A DNA stretch of 64,000 nucleotides. It comes from Rotaria sordida (lineage: Eukaryota; Rotifera; Eurotatoria; Philodinida; Philodinidae). The translations under genes and the position numbers were made by a program. The stretch covers positions 97,683 to 161,682 of the forward strand of contig CAJNOL010000091.1 in assembly GCA_905250125.1 (NCBI GenBank), written 5' to 3'. Below the pieces are notes generated by a model. That model was given only the letters and a program-made list of their open reading frames with translations, was not told the DNA's origin and did not search any database. This document shows, piece after piece, positions 34,201 through 48,289 of the stretch; positions within the stretch are counted from its first letter, which is position 1, and every line of letters starts with the position of its first letter.

Positions 34201-36841
34201 CCCAGGAAAACCACGTAGTCCCTTGAAAGACAACGTACTAGTATAAGAAAAAGAAAAACATCAGCTATTTATTTACCTGTGCACCTTTTGGACCGGGAAG
34301 ACCTTGATTACCACCTAGAAATAAATTTGAACTAACATTTTATAGAATAAAGTCTATTAATCTTTTGTGTTTTTTACTAACGGCTTCCAGTTTGTCCACG
34401 TGAACCCTACAAATGTTATTATTAGACGAGTAATGATTGAGAAGATTCAAAAAAGAAACAATAAGCAAACCTGTGGTCCTGGTGGTCCACGAGGTCCAAT
34501 TGGACCAGTTTCACCTTGAGGTCCTAATGGTCCAGCTAAACAATCAAACAATAGTTGCAAAAAAAAGGTAGAAAATTAATGGCATAGCCTATCTTACATT
34601 CGCCTCTGTCTCCTTTGATGCCTCGTAAACCTTGTTGTCCCTTAGAAAGAAACATACAAAGAACAAGCAATAAATTTTATAGTAATACACTTCTATTTAC
34701 CATAAGACCAGGTAGACCCGGTCGTCCTGGTGCACCAGGACGACCTGTTAGAATATGCTATTTGAAGAATTAATTATAGAGAAGATCATTCTCTTTTCTG
34801 AATACAATACTTACTGTATATGTATTAAGTATTCCTTGCATTGCGCGGACAAAAGATTCTGGATCATGCTCATCATGAATGGGTGACTAAGATTATGAAA
34901 AAAATTTAAATGAATAAAAGTAAAATGAAATATTAAATACATACAGGAATAACAATCAAATGGCCTGGAGCTCCTGGTGCACCTATTGGTCCATTAAGAC
35001 CAGGTCGTCCAGATCTTCCAGGTTGACCTGATGGTCCTATTTCAAATTGTTCTGTTTGTTTTGACAACTTTTTAAATCAAATACATAATAATATTGAAGA
35101 TTCAAATTGATAACTAAAAAGATATATATATATAGTTAAATTACTTACTGAAGGATTTTTCAAACGTTGTCCTTTTTGATGAAGTTTTCGATTTTGACGA
35201 TAACTTCTCATAGCTTTAGGTACAAGATTGTTTTCATCGATAGATGGATCCCATTCAATGATAAGAATATCTTTAATATCACCCTGAAAATAATGAATAA
35301 AGAACATTTTATTATCATATGAGAATGTTATCTAATTTCGTGAGATAATTTTAAACACCAACAAACGTGTATATTTATTAATCAATATAATGGTTTAGTT
35401 CTTTTGTTATATTTAACAATTTTAAAGTATGACCAAATACACAGCATCTTAAAATTCTTTTTCTTTTAAATAAATCAAATAGAAAAAAAAACATTATAAA
35501 GATGAATCGATGACTAAACATTTGTAACATTTATAAAAAAAAAAGAACAGAAAAAGGAATTCTATCCAGGTAAGTAATTGTGTTGCGATTCAGAGCAATA
35601 AAAAAATATTCATTTTAGTCATTTAATCTTCTATGAAATTTTTAAACGATTATTTATTTTGAAAAACAAAAGCAATCCGTACAATATCACATTCATCATG
35701 AACTCAATGGAACAGAGTTTAGACAATGTATGTAAAATACTTATTCATATTAATTTTTATTATACAAATTATGTCTGAAATAATATAATAAATAGTTTAT
35801 ACAGAAAGTTTAATAATATATTTATTTCTATAGAAAGTTACAGCTTGAATGGGATATATTACATTTCGAAATTAGATATCTGATAGGAAAAATTTACCAA
35901 ATTAATTTTACAATTGGTTATACCGTTTCTTAATTTTACCTTAAAAAATGAATCATTTAGATATTCTTGATAATTATTTGAACCCAAAAGAGCAACATTT
36001 GGTATAGCAAATATTTCTGATGTTTGAATGGTATTTAATGGTAGTTTAATTTCATCATCTAACTGATCATCAAATTGAAGTGTAACGGATTCAAATCCAA
36101 ATAAAAGAACAATTTGATGCCATCTAAAATAAAACTTTTTTTTTTGTTTTGAATAAAAGAATAAAAGTATTGACATTCAACTTACAATCCATCATTAGCT
36201 ACAAATCTTGTGTGATGAAAAATAAGTTGTTCTATTTTTTTATCATAATGATAAGTTACAGTAATATTTGTATTAATTTTTACTTCAAATATAGATGTTC
36301 TATTGTTGTCTAATAAAGAAAATAATGTTCCTGATGCATCTCTAACAGAACGATATGTTGCTAGAAGAATAAATGTATTGAATAAATTAGATCCTATAAA
36401 AAGAAATAATATTGAAAAAAAAATTGAAAACAAAAAACACAAAGTTTTCTCTACTAGAAATATTTGTAAATTTTGAATTTATATTGATAAGAACAAGAGT
36501 CGCTGCTTGATAATTCCAAGAAAATGGTGTTCGAACAGCAAGATTTGTTAAATTAGTAATATTTGTATCAACAATATCAAGTGTTGATATGAGATTTTCG
36601 GTAAGTATTGTATTAGATGTATCAACAACTGGTATCCAACCATGATCAATAAATTGTGGAATATCAATTAAATTTAAAATGACTTAACGAAAGAAAACAA
36701 AATAAAAATACGAACAATATATATTTTTTTTCTTATAAATTCAAACAAAATACCCGAAAAATTATTATTATATTGACTAATAATTTCATTTTGTAATGTT
36801 AATGGAACGAAATAAATAAATAAGAAAAAGAATTTCATCAT
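28237..36841 (-). CDS. Fibrillar collagen alpha chain with TSPN and COLFI domains
   Basis: Minus strand, several dozen exons. Start ATG at 36841 ([16 protein letters not shown], signal peptide). Exons 36754-36841, 36455-36682, 36186-36393, 35898-36123 and 35149-35283 encode a thrombospondin N-terminal-like (laminin-G fold) domain, e.g. [10 protein letters not shown] and [16 protein letters not shown]. Triple-helix exons of uninterrupted Gly-X-Y run from about 35070 to 29250, interrupted by short introns and one of 0.6 kb (30122-30732). RLRRSIIP near 29160 is a furin-like site before the C-propeptide. A fibrillar COLFI domain follows ([27 protein letters not shown], ending SQVCFF at TGA 28237). 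The architecture resembles the collagen V/XI/XXIV/XXVII group. The protein would be secreted and trimerise in the ER from the C-propeptide. Total length was not computed because not every exon join was resolved. Confidence 0.9.
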
Positions 36842-38427
36842 TTTACTGTATCCGTAGTCATGAACCAATAAGAACAAGAACGACAAAACTAACTGTATTA
36901 ATAGAATAATATTATAGCTATTGATTGATATTTTTTTTTTAAACTAGTTCTATATGTAAGCGTGATAGAGATTACTAAGAACTAACATATAGAATTGCCT
37001 ACAATTGAATGATATGAGAACAACTCAATATATGTCGGACAAATATACACTTACCATTTTGCTAATACTCGTTGTCTTAATTATCGCCTGTCATAAGCAA
37101 GGGCATGGGGTTTGTTATATGTATATGTATATATAAATAGTTATATTCTTTCTTGGAAGGTTCTATATTATGGTAATACATATATGTCTTACATGCGTTT
37201 TAATTAAAGTTTCGACAAATGAAAAGCTTTTATAAGAAAAAATTTCAACTTAGAATATTCATCTGCTTTCGATTTTACTCATAAATCTTTCGTTAAATTA
37301 TATTTTCACATTATTGTCTATTCATTCAGCAATCATCTTACATAAACAAGATTTTAATATTTTCTTCAATTAGTTTTTAAAATTCATTATAATATAGTTT
37401 TATTCTTTTAGAGCTTTAAAAAAGTAATCATAATAATACATAGCATTATTTAGTTTTGTTATTACTACTCTCATTAACATCATTCATAACTTGAATATAC
37501 CAATGAATAGAAATTCGTTTGATCTGCTAATAATCATCGAAGTTATGATCGTGAATCTATCGCTTTATTTTTTTAACTTGATGATCACCGTTTCCATAAT
37601 TCTATGAGTTCTCCTCCGTCGTACGAGTACCTATTTTTAGCTTAAAAAATTATCACATTCACATTAATTATGGATACTTAATAACTTATTTGAAAACAAA
37701 AGCATTAATACTATGAATATAATGCTTTAATCAATGGCACTCACTAAGTACTCTATTGTGATAATATAAAAACTCATAAAAAATATTTCAAAAAAAAAAT
37801 TCTTTTTCTAGCAATATGATTTCCTCGTCTTTGTTGGTTTTTTTCTATGTTGTTATTTTTTTTATCGAATTTGAAGAAATTTAGACAATACATTGAGTCT
37901 GTCATACGTATTTTAATACAAATGAATTAATCTGTCAACTCAACATACATCACGTGCATTCAACATAATCACAAACAGAGCAAAAAAAAATAGAAAACAT
38001 GAATGCAAACAGGAGAAAACAAGAAAAAAGTAAAACACCGAGATGGTGTTAAAAACCGGGTTTAATACACAAAACATAAAAGCATATAAACATGTTGTTT
38101 TGTTTGTTTTTGAAGAATATTACACAACACATGACAAAAAAAAAAAGAAAACAAAAGCAAATTTTTTTTTCATACGTTCCATAATGAACGATTATAATAA
38201 TAATAATAATAATAATAATAGCTGGAGTTCTATGATGATTATTGAGCATTGAGATACATATTTCTTTTTCTTTTCATATGAGCAAATAAATGAATACTGT
38301 TGTAAAATTTCATTCGTAAATTGACGAGAAAAATAGAATTCTTTATTTATATTCATATATATATATATATATAAATCTATCTATGGCACGTTTAATATGA
38401 GAAATAAAGATTTTGATTGAGCATTAT
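36842..38427. other. Intergenic region between collagen start and estrogen receptor stop
   Basis: This 1.6-kb stretch holds the collagen promoter (left part) and the estrogen receptor 3' UTR (right part). It contains an AAT/ATT microsatellite at 38193-38219 and a short (AT)n tract at 38356-38372. Open frames here overlap the microsatellite on both strands and are not credible genes. Confidence 0.5.
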
Positions 38428-41400
38428 TTAATAAGATGAATTATTCATTGGGAAATGCATACTAGTTGGTGGTGGCGTTGGGATAGATTCAGTTCGAGCT
38501 GGTTTATAATATTGTGTAGGTGGAGTTGATGGTGAACGTTTTGCAGGCATTGCTGCGGCAAATACCATTGGTGATGATGATGTCATTCGATAATTCATTT
38601 GACCTAGAATAAATGATTTCTTATTTGCATTTTAATTTTTAAAAAAAATCCTATCAACATAATTCCAATTTGACATATGATAAAATTGCTTTTATTGTAA
38701 AAGACTACATCTCAGCTACCATAGACTGTCAATTTTGTCCTACATAATGAGAAGATATAAAAAGGAAGCGAATAACATGTAACTGAAGTTCTATCAATCA
38801 TTGTTCTTACTCATAAATTATGATTAAATATTTAAAATTTATTCTACCAAAAAAATATTTGTTCCAATATTTAAAATAAAAGTCAAATAAAATTTTTAAT
38901 TTTGTTTTCACTTACAATGTGGATCATCGATATTTGCTGTTTCATTATCATCTTGTTGTTGTTGTTGTTGTTTTTTATTATAATTAATTGAATTTGAACA
39001 ATCAGATTGAATTTTAGAATTATTTAGTGTTGATGGTTGCATCACTGATGTTGCATTATTATTATTATTATTATTATTATTTGATGTTAAATTTTGACTA
39101 AAATTTGATGTTTGTGATGATAAACTATTAACATCATGATTTAATGATAAAAAACAATTATTTATATCAAATGCATCTTGTGCGTCAAGCATTTCTAATA
39201 AAAGATCAGCTTGTGGTAATAAATCATTTGCACGCATATCTAAAAATAGTCTTATTAATTTTGAACTTAACATTTTAATATGTGGTAATTGTAATAATAA
39301 TGTAAAATATCGTATAGAATTATCTTGATAAATACTTGGATTTGAATCACATGCATGTTGTATTGATTGATAAATTTGATTTGTTAATAAACGAAATGAT
39401 TTTGTTGTTGTTATTGTTGCTGGTATTGAATTAATAAGTATTGCAGCTTTAAGTGCAATAAATTCTTCATGTGTTGTACGAGGTTCTTTAAATGCTTGAA
39501 GAATATTAAATAAACTTGTACATATGGCACCGATGCCTGGACTTGATAAAGTACGATTTCTAGATAAAAAAACGAAAGAAAAGTAAATATAAATATATAC
39601 TCAGAGAAAAAGAATGATTAAAAACAGTCATTTGTTTTTACCGTGAAATAATAAAATCAGGTGCAAAATGTAATGTATCATCATTTCGTTCTAATGATCG
39701 TTCGATTATATCGAGAAGTAAAGTATCTAACCAACTCTGTTCGATAATTGTTACTTGTTGATCAAGAGTTAAACTTTCAGTATAACCTAATAAGATATTT
39801 AGACAAAAAAAGAAGAACAAAAATATTATTTCGAAGAAGAATTTTAGAAAAACAAAAAAAAAAATACCTGGCATTGCTTTAGCCCAATTAATAAGAACAA
39901 CAAGTTCTTGATCGAAAATTTTTGCAAGTAATTGAAGAAAATATTGATCATCTAATGGACGACTAGTATCGGCTTTGGATGGTAAATTAAGACGAGATGC
40001 TTGAGAAAGTGTAGCAATAAAATCAGCTGGAGCTATTGGGATACGTAATGAGTCAGAAGTTGTCTAAATATTTTTTTTAAAAAAATACGTATAGAAAAAA
40101 AAACCGAAGACTGTTTAATAATACTTTATTTGCTTGTGCTTGTGATGATGAAAAGTTATTATTATTATTATTTAATTGAGATGCTGATGGTGTTCCAGTT
40201 GTTGGTGGTGTATCAGTAGTTGTTACTAAAAGTCCATGTTCTTGATTATTTCTAATTGAATTATTTGTAGCATTTGAATTTGATGATGTTGATGTAATTT
40301 TACAAACTGATACAGCTTTTTTACGATATTTTCTTTCTCTTCGTGTTGTACCTTTGGTCATACCGACTTCATAACATCGTCTTAAACGACATGCTTGACA
40401 ACTTTTTCGACGATGTTTATCTATTGTACATGTATTTGTTGCCGGACAAATATATTCATTTGTACCTTGAATACTTCGTTTAAAAAACGCTTTACATCCT
40501 TAAACAAAACAAAAAAAAAAGGAAATTATTATTATTTTTTTTTGTTGTCTTTGTTCATAATGTTTCCAATAAATAAAATATTAATATATTTACCTTCACA
40601 ACTCCATACACCATAATGATAACCAGAAGCAATATCACTACATACAGCCTAAATAAAACAAAATTTATATAGAAAATTAACTTATTTTTATTTATACATA
40701 CACAACGACGTTTATCTTCCGAAGGTATTGGAGCTAAATAATAAAAAAAATAAATTAATAAATAAATTTTTCGATATTAAAGTAACAATAAAAAGACTTA
40801 TTCTCTAGAGAATAATTAATATCATTGATTAAAAATTGCTTTTATAAAAATATATGAATAATAGAATTGACTAATAATACTTCATAACAAAAAAAAAAAC
40901 AATAGGAAAATATTTTTCTTCTATATCAAAAAAAAAAAGAAATCAGTTGAAGGTTATTGTAATTGAAAAAAGGTTGACTTAAAGAAAAAAAACCCATTAC
41001 AACACCTTTAGAAGTTATCATTGCTATTTGATAAAGCCAAGTATAGCGTTTGATTCTATTAATATGACATAGATAGAAAAGTGTCATACTCTATTCATCA
41101 AGCACTTAACCATTGAAGCGTTTAACCCGTATAAAAAAAAACAAGCAGTAGAAGTTATTTATTTTTTCCCCCATGGATAAAAATAAATATCGGATCTTTT
41201 CTTTTTTTTTTTCTTTTTTCTTTTGGTTATAATTTTTCTACCAACCTCCACCTGCTGCCGATGGTGGAATTAAATTAGATGATGTTGAAGATGTTTCAAC
41301 TAGATTATTTGATGATGGTGATATTTGTTCATTATCAGGTGATGGTGTTGATCGTTGATGATGTTGAGTAAAAAACCCATTTGATAGTGGATGATAAGGT

Positions 41401-43218
41401 GGTGGACTAAATGGTTGTTGTTTAATTGTTGATGATGTTGTATTAGATATTGAAGTTGATCCACGATCAAAATTTGTCTGCGTATTTCCTGATCCTGACA
41501 TAGTCAACATATCTAATTATTGAACATTATTTTTTTGTTTTGAGATAAGAAAAAAACACAAGGACGATATGATCTAAGGTTAATATAGATTCGTATAATG
41601 TGTAAAACGATGATTATAAAGAGTATAATATAAAAAAAGAAAAAATCAAGAAAGTAAAAAGAAAAAAGAACGCAAAAAAAGAAAGAAAATACGATGTATT
41701 CAGAGTCATCTATAATGTTAAGAAGATTTTTTACATTCTTTCATAGATCCATGATTTGTACTTGATTCTTATTTTTATTTACTCATCTCGAAAATTCAAT
41801 TTTCTATTCAATAATAGAATATTATAGAAAAATAACATATCGAAGTTCATGAGAACTGTTCGACAAAAAAAAAAAACCATTAATTTTTTCTTTTTCTTCA
41901 AGACATTATGATAAACGCTAAATTTATATCTAATAAATATTGTTTTTTTTTTTCTTTCTCATATGAACAACAATATAAGTATTCTTATTCGTTCTTTATT
42001 CTATCAGGTCACGGGCTGCATGACCTCTGACGAAATAGGACGAATGAACACATGTCTGTGCGTACATTTCTTCTATAGAGTTCAATTAATAGCTCATATA
42101 TTGATGCAAAACGCATATTGAACATACTCTTTTGCTTAGATTTTACCTATTCGATATACATAATAGAAAGAAAAAAAAAAAAAAAAAAAAAAAAAAAAAC
42201 AAGACAGTCTACGAAAAAAAGAAAAAGTGGACGCTGCTGATGACGATACTGCTACATCGATGATTGGATGTCAGAAGGACGAGAGAGAAAAAAACGGGGG
42301 GTTGTGTGAGCGTACATACACAAGTAACATGTAGCTGTTATAAAGTATGGAAAGAAGGACGACGGCAGAAACGATGAAGAAAAAAAAAGAAGAAAAGAGG
42401 AGGAGAAGAAAAAAAGAGAATCAGTCTGCCTAACAACATTTTCGTTGGTTTTGCTTACGACTGGTTAGACAAGGGGTGGGTATGGATGCATATGGCAAGT
42501 CATCGTGTTCTTTCCTTTGGCATCCTATAGAGCAAATAATAATTTTCATGAAGGTGGTGAAGACAAGAGTAATGGCAAAACATACGCAAAAGACACAAAA
42601 AAAACCGTGAGAAAAATAAGAAACATTACAAAAAAAAGAACTTTTCTTTCTTTTTTTCTTTTGTAAATTTACAGAAAGAAATCAATGATATTTCGAATGA
42701 ATAGAAAGGTTTCATTTCTTTTTGTTCGTATCTTAATACTTAAACTAGCAAAAAAAAAAAGAACCTATTACTTACATTTGACAGTAACTGTTTTCTTTTT
42801 TTGCTTATTAATATCAATATTAGATTTTTCAATAGGTGTTGTTCGAATTGATAGATAATTTTTAGGATGAAATGGTTCAATTTTTGAATCAACAATTGTA
42901 TAATCAATATCATTTATTTGTGGAGATGGAATACCATTTACATCCCAATCTAATGTTTCATCTTTAACAATTTGCGTAGACGAGTCATTTATAAAATTAG
43001 CCCAAGACTGTTTTCTTGAAGACATTTCAATAAATGATGATTTAGATGAAAGAGGTATCTAAAAAAAAATAATTAATATAAATGAACATAAAGATTAATA
43101 TATAATATAGATATATATTGACTAATAAATCACTTGTACGATGTAAAATATAATTTGGATTAGTTGAAATAGCTGATGATATATTTGTATAATAATGATG
43201 ATTAATTTTAAGAGCCAT
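38428..43218 (-). CDS. ESR: Estrogen receptor-like nuclear receptor
   Basis: Ten exons: 43218-43123, 43058-42776, 41512-41246, 40733-40702, 40648-40594, 40498-40125, 40063-39868, 39786-39642, 39559-38916 and 38603-38428. Total 2268 nt, 755 aa. A long Ser/Asn-rich N-terminal (AF-1) region precedes the two zinc fingers. [20 protein letters not shown] carries the ER-type P-box (EGCKA), and [16 protein letters not shown] ends the second finger. A hinge with KYRKK follows. The ligand-binding domain has [43 protein letters not shown] and [16 protein letters not shown]. An unusually long C-terminal F region carries Asn and Gln runs. These are ligand-regulated transcription factors binding estrogen response elements. 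Glu and Arg that hold the A-ring hydroxyl in vertebrates are present; the D-ring His is not. The start could also be the internal ATG at 43025. Confidence 0.92.
42171..42199. repeat. Poly-A tract (29 A) in estrogen receptor intron 2
   Basis: A run of 29 A on the + strand lies in the 1.26-kb intron between exons 2 and 3. It is followed by a purine-rich stretch to about 42420 that is less AT-rich than the rest. On the transcribed strand this is a poly-T run. It may mark an old retroposed tail or simple slippage; no adjacent element was identified. Confidence 0.6.
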
Positions 43219-45024
43219 TTTAAATGATTTTCTTTTTATATTAATAATCTTTGAATATTGAATGATTTCTAATGAAAGATATGTTTTTTTTTTATTTTAT
43301 GGTTAGAAATGTACCTGAATAAAATTTGTTTAAAACTTATAAAATAATGTTGATGCAATGTATTAAGTGAAGAACAAAGGCATATTTATTTCTCTTGTAA
43401 AAAATGTCGGCTGTTTGAGAACAAAAAAGAAAAAAGAAAAAGAAGAGAAAAGAAGAATAGCAAAAAAAAACAAACTTGTCAGACAAAATTAAAAAGGAAG
43501 TCAGCAAGTGAAATTAATAAATACAAACAAATTGTAATGAATTCATGTTAAGTTAAAAAAAAGAAAACAATACCTGGTTATTCAGTCATTTTTTTGAAAA
43601 AAAAAGCAATGTCAATAAGGACAAGTTTTTTTTTTTTTAAATCTTTTCTTATTGATATCTAATATGTTATGTTTTGATATGAAAGGTTTCTTTTTTTTGT
43701 ACTTAGATTACTTTCGAAAAAAACAAAAAAAAATAAACAACTGATACATGAATGATATTTTTATTATCTTATTTACTTACGTTAGAGAAAATTTAGAAAA
43801 TTTCATTGTTCATCAATGATAACTTGATCTGATTATATATTCATTCAATAAGACTAATAAATAATTGTGAAACTGTGCTGCGTTTTTTTTTTTGATTCTT
43901 AAGCATACAACAAACATAGAAATAAAAAAAGAATTTCACGTTTGTTGTCAGACGACTTTTATGTATGTATGTTCATTTGTATGTCATACAAAGGCATATT
44001 CACGAGTAAAAACACACATCACACATAATTCTTCATTTTTGTTTTTTTCTTCTCTTACGTCTTCAAAAAACCATGTCAATCAAATAATGGAAGTGCGAAC
44101 AAGCTTACATAGTGAGAAAGTGGCGCATTTCATTCATATAGTCATTGTCACAATTTAAATTACTAGTCTGAGAACATCATCAAAAGAAAATCTAGAATGC
44201 CTGAATACTCCTATCCAGAGAAAAAAAAAGAGGAAAAACGGAAAAAAAGTATATAAATACCTGTAATTTTCTTTATCAAGGATTATACTCATCTAATGAA
44301 GATTTTTTTCTTCTATATTAATCTCACCATTATCAAACTCATCTATTAATAAGCTTTTTTCTTTCTCATCTACATATCTTTTCATTGAGGATGACGTGTG
44401 AAATACATTGTCATATGAATAGTTACGTTTATTGAGACAGTTAATACATCATTTACAATCCTGCCAAACAAAGACACTTTTCACTAATAATCATATTATA
44501 TTCGTATTGATTTGTCTATTTTATGAATAAGAATAAAATAAATTTTCTATAAAGTCTACTATGATAATAAACTAATCTATTTTTTTTTCTTTTTCTAAAG
44601 AGAAATTATCTAAAATAATTAGTGGGATAATATCATACATTACACATAATGTTATTTAAATACCATTGAGTAGTTCGTTTCTTTTTTTTTTTTTCGTAGA
44701 TGTCCTTTCTCTTTACACCTATATCGAATCGTTCGTCTCATGTCGATGCATTTGCGTCTCGCTTCAATGGTTATTTGAAGCTTTTAAGTCATTTGCTTTT
44801 TTTTCTTTTTGCTTATGTAAAAAAAGAAAGAAATCGAGTGATTGAAGAGAAATACCAATCAAAATGACAATATTCGGTAATATAACGTAGTTGTTATCGT
44901 TCTGCTTAACTGATAATAAACATTTTGTCTACACGCTCATCCAATATTACCGACGTCACACCAAGCATGTCAATGTGATCATTAGTATATTTATTTCTTT
45001 ATGCTAACAAAAAAAGAAAGAAAA

Positions 45025-46375
45025 AAAAAAAAAACGAAATACATCAAGTATAAACATTTTGCCTGTTGTATATCGAGTACGAAAGAAGAATAAAATATAA
45101 CCATACATCGATAAAAAAAGAAAAAATGAAAGGCTGAATTTAACGTTTCATTGAGTAAATATAGTACACTACGGCATAGTCGAACTCAAGGTTAACAGTA
45201 AAATGAATCTGTCGAATTAGAAATATTTTATCTAAATATGTAAAAAATAAATATAAAGATATGAATTTTATCTCTAATCATATTGACAGAGAAGAATCTC
45301 ACAACTGAATATATTATACTCGATAGATGCAAATCTCAAATGTTCAAAAGAAAATCAAAAATGAGGAAAGCAAAAAAGAAAAAAAAATGAGTTTAGAATG
45401 CTATCTCAAGGGAATTCTATAAGAATTTCTAGTCATATAGTTATAACTTAATTAAAAAAAAAAAATACTATAGCTTCTACATAGACGTACTTCAACACAT
45501 GTCAGCTTCGAGTGACTATTCTTATAACACTTCATTTCATGATAAAATGCTTTTCTTTTTCTTTGAGTTCTCGAATCATCATTAACAGTCATATGTCATC
45601 ATAAAGAAAAATATTTAAGAAAAAAAACAACGACAAATTCCTGGATTTATTAAAAAATATCTCAAAATCAAAAGAAAATGAAACAAAAAGATTAATCTCT
45701 ACAGGGACTCTGCATATATATATTCATGTCATATTAATGAAACCTTTTCTTTCTTGATAAATAATGACATTCTAGAAAGAATCAAAACTAAACTTTTACT
45801 TAAAAGAGATAGTATATATATATATATATTTTTTTTTTCTTTATGTCATTTCTCAATCACCTTTCTCGAATAGATAACGACAAGATGAAACAAGTAAATT
45901 CTCTTATGTTTATAATGCATTGAAACGAAAAAAAAAAATTTCTTTTTAATAAATACATACATTTATTTTTTAATATAACGATTACTAATTGATATATTTA
46001 CAATACATTGCGTATCAGAATAAAGTTCTAATGCATGAAATTATATACGTAATGATGACTCATCACTTGATAAAAGTTGTAGAAGAGATGATGAAATCGT
46101 TATATTAATGATAATATTGAAGATTTTGTAAATAGAAAAAAAAATTATCATTTCCATAAAGAATTGACTAATTAACTCATATAATTTATTTTAATTTTTT
46201 TGTATGGAAATAAAATTTAGTGAACAACATGATATAAGAAAATTTTTCATTTGTATTTAATTATTATCATTGATTCATTAAATATACTTGTTAACTTGAT
46301 ATATAACACTAATATATTTACTAATGAATAGTCTGAATTATTAATGCTATGCATTCATGATAATACATTTATGTT
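45025..46375 (-). pseudogene. Decayed partial duplicate of the ANAPC1 3' end
   Basis: Two blocks align, in the same orientation and order, with ANAPC1. Block 45025-45250 matches about 50690-50930, the 3' UTR and last exon (CAAATATAGTACACTACGGC versus CAAATATAATGCTAATTCAC, with shared AGTATAAAC and AGATTAACGGCATAACGAATC-like stretches). Block 45960-46375 matches about 51390-51810, the antepenultimate exon (for example GATGACTCATCACTTGATAA versus GATGATTCATTACTTGATAA). Indels and stops remove any reading frame. It lies 4.4 kb beyond the parent's stop, so it is probably an old tandem partial duplication, now separated by insertions and drift. Confidence 0.75.
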
Positions 46376-48289
46376 AGAAACTTTTGATGAATTACCATTA
46401 TTATCTCCATTGATGCTATAGATGACAAAAAATAAGTCATGTTAATTATAAAAATATAATAATTTTGTATTATTGTTCTATTATACTCTTAGGAATTTTA
46501 TGTAAATAAAAATAGTTCATTTAATAGATGGACATGTTAAGTTAATATGAAAAATAAAAAGATTTTATTAGAACTTTAGATTTAATGTACAACTCTGGAT
46601 TCATCTTTTGATAGTAAACATTTTACTAAAATTTAAAGAAAACCAAAGTCTAGACACGATAAAAAATCCCTATAAAATCATCCTATTAATTACACTATGT
46701 TATTAAAGTTTTATTGACTTAAATATAATGAAGTTCAATAAAACTTAGAAATGTCTTATTTTAGACTTTTTTTTGATTCTCATAATACATTTTTTAATGA
46801 ACTTTTAAATACATTTTCAACAATTAATTCATTTTTTATATAAACATAAATATATTATTTTTACATCTCTTAAATAAATACAGATTATTATTAAATCATT
46901 CGCTTTGTTTTTTATTCTCATCTGATACTTATTTTATTCAAAAAGCTTTATATATTACATAGAAGATTAAAATTATCTATTATTTTCGACAAAAAAATTT
47001 TGAATACGATTACCAAAATAACAACTTGATTGTTTTAGATTATTGGTAATAAATTCCTTTTTTTTTATTTTGTCTTCTCAAAATGTACTTTACTTTCAAA
47101 TGTCATACACAATTTTTCTTATCATCTATTATCAAATAAAACTTCGAGAAACGTCGACTATTTTTTGTTTTTTTTATGATACAGAATTGAAATAATAACA
47201 AATTTTTTTTTTTCATAATGAGTATTTATATAATGCAAAAAAAATAATCAAATTTTAATAAGATTAGAATAATATGTATATACTTAATCATCATTAAGAT
47301 CTTCATTCAAAGAATCGATTAATATTAAAAGTAATTTGTATGTAATGAGAAATGATTTTGAACAATATAAATAATAAAGAGATTAACTTTATCGACCGTT
47401 TTTTTTTTATTTCAAGACAGATGTTACTTTTTATAGTACATCATATATAGTCTTATCTAAATATCATTTATCTAACATCCGTATGTAAAACAGTTCTTTT
47501 TATGTTTGTGACCTTGGTTGTCTTTTTTTTCTGTTTTGGGATAGATAAACATACTCTTATGACGATAAACATGTTGGAAATCATCAACAAAATAATATTA
47601 TTCATCTAGGATTAGATTAAATTTTAAAAATCTATACTAAATTTATGTTCGAAAAGGTCATTCATTGTTTTCTTTTTTTGATTGACGGCAATGATTAGAA
47701 AGCAAGAAAAAAAACAATATACGTAGATAGTAATATTTATATAAGAGATAATATACAGAATTGAAGCAAGAATCTATCTAATGAGATATTACTTATTATA
47801 TTTTTGAGGAAATTTGATAATATTGATGATTCTCTATTCATTTGTGGTTATAAATAAACACTGATTGGACATTTTAATATCAGATTCTATCTTCATTAAT
47901 GTTCTCAAATTTATATTGATATCATCGATTGATATTGATAATATTTATGAAATTTCATATCAAATACTTGATCGATATATTATCTTAAATTTATCACTAT
48001 GTAAAATGTTTTATCCATGAAATCATGTCTATGAAACGTGTATCAAAGTACACCGCAGGATACGTGTCCTACATGACCTACCCTATAGATAACCTACTTT
48101 GTTCTACATATATCTTGCAGTACAAGAGCAGGATAATCTTTTTTATTTTTTAGAATGCAGGATTTGAAGGATAATATTTGAGTTCTGTAGGAAACTTAAG
48201 TCACCTAATCGATAGTGACATAATGATATTTTGATCTACTAGTGAAATGTATCGTAATTTTCCATTATTATGAATAGTATCTAGAAGAG

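Noticed and set aside
38043..38252. Overlapping frames on both strands near 38.1 kb
   Set aside because: Both run through an AAT/ATT microsatellite and give only homopolymer peptides.
41242..41246. Alternative donor GTAGAA for estrogen receptor exon 3
   Set aside because: Splicing there shifts exon 4 into a frame with an early stop; the donor GTTGGT four bases earlier keeps the frame through the zinc fingers.
43892..44158. 88-codon plus-strand frame
   Set aside because: No family resemblance and no splice context in the estrogen receptor upstream region.
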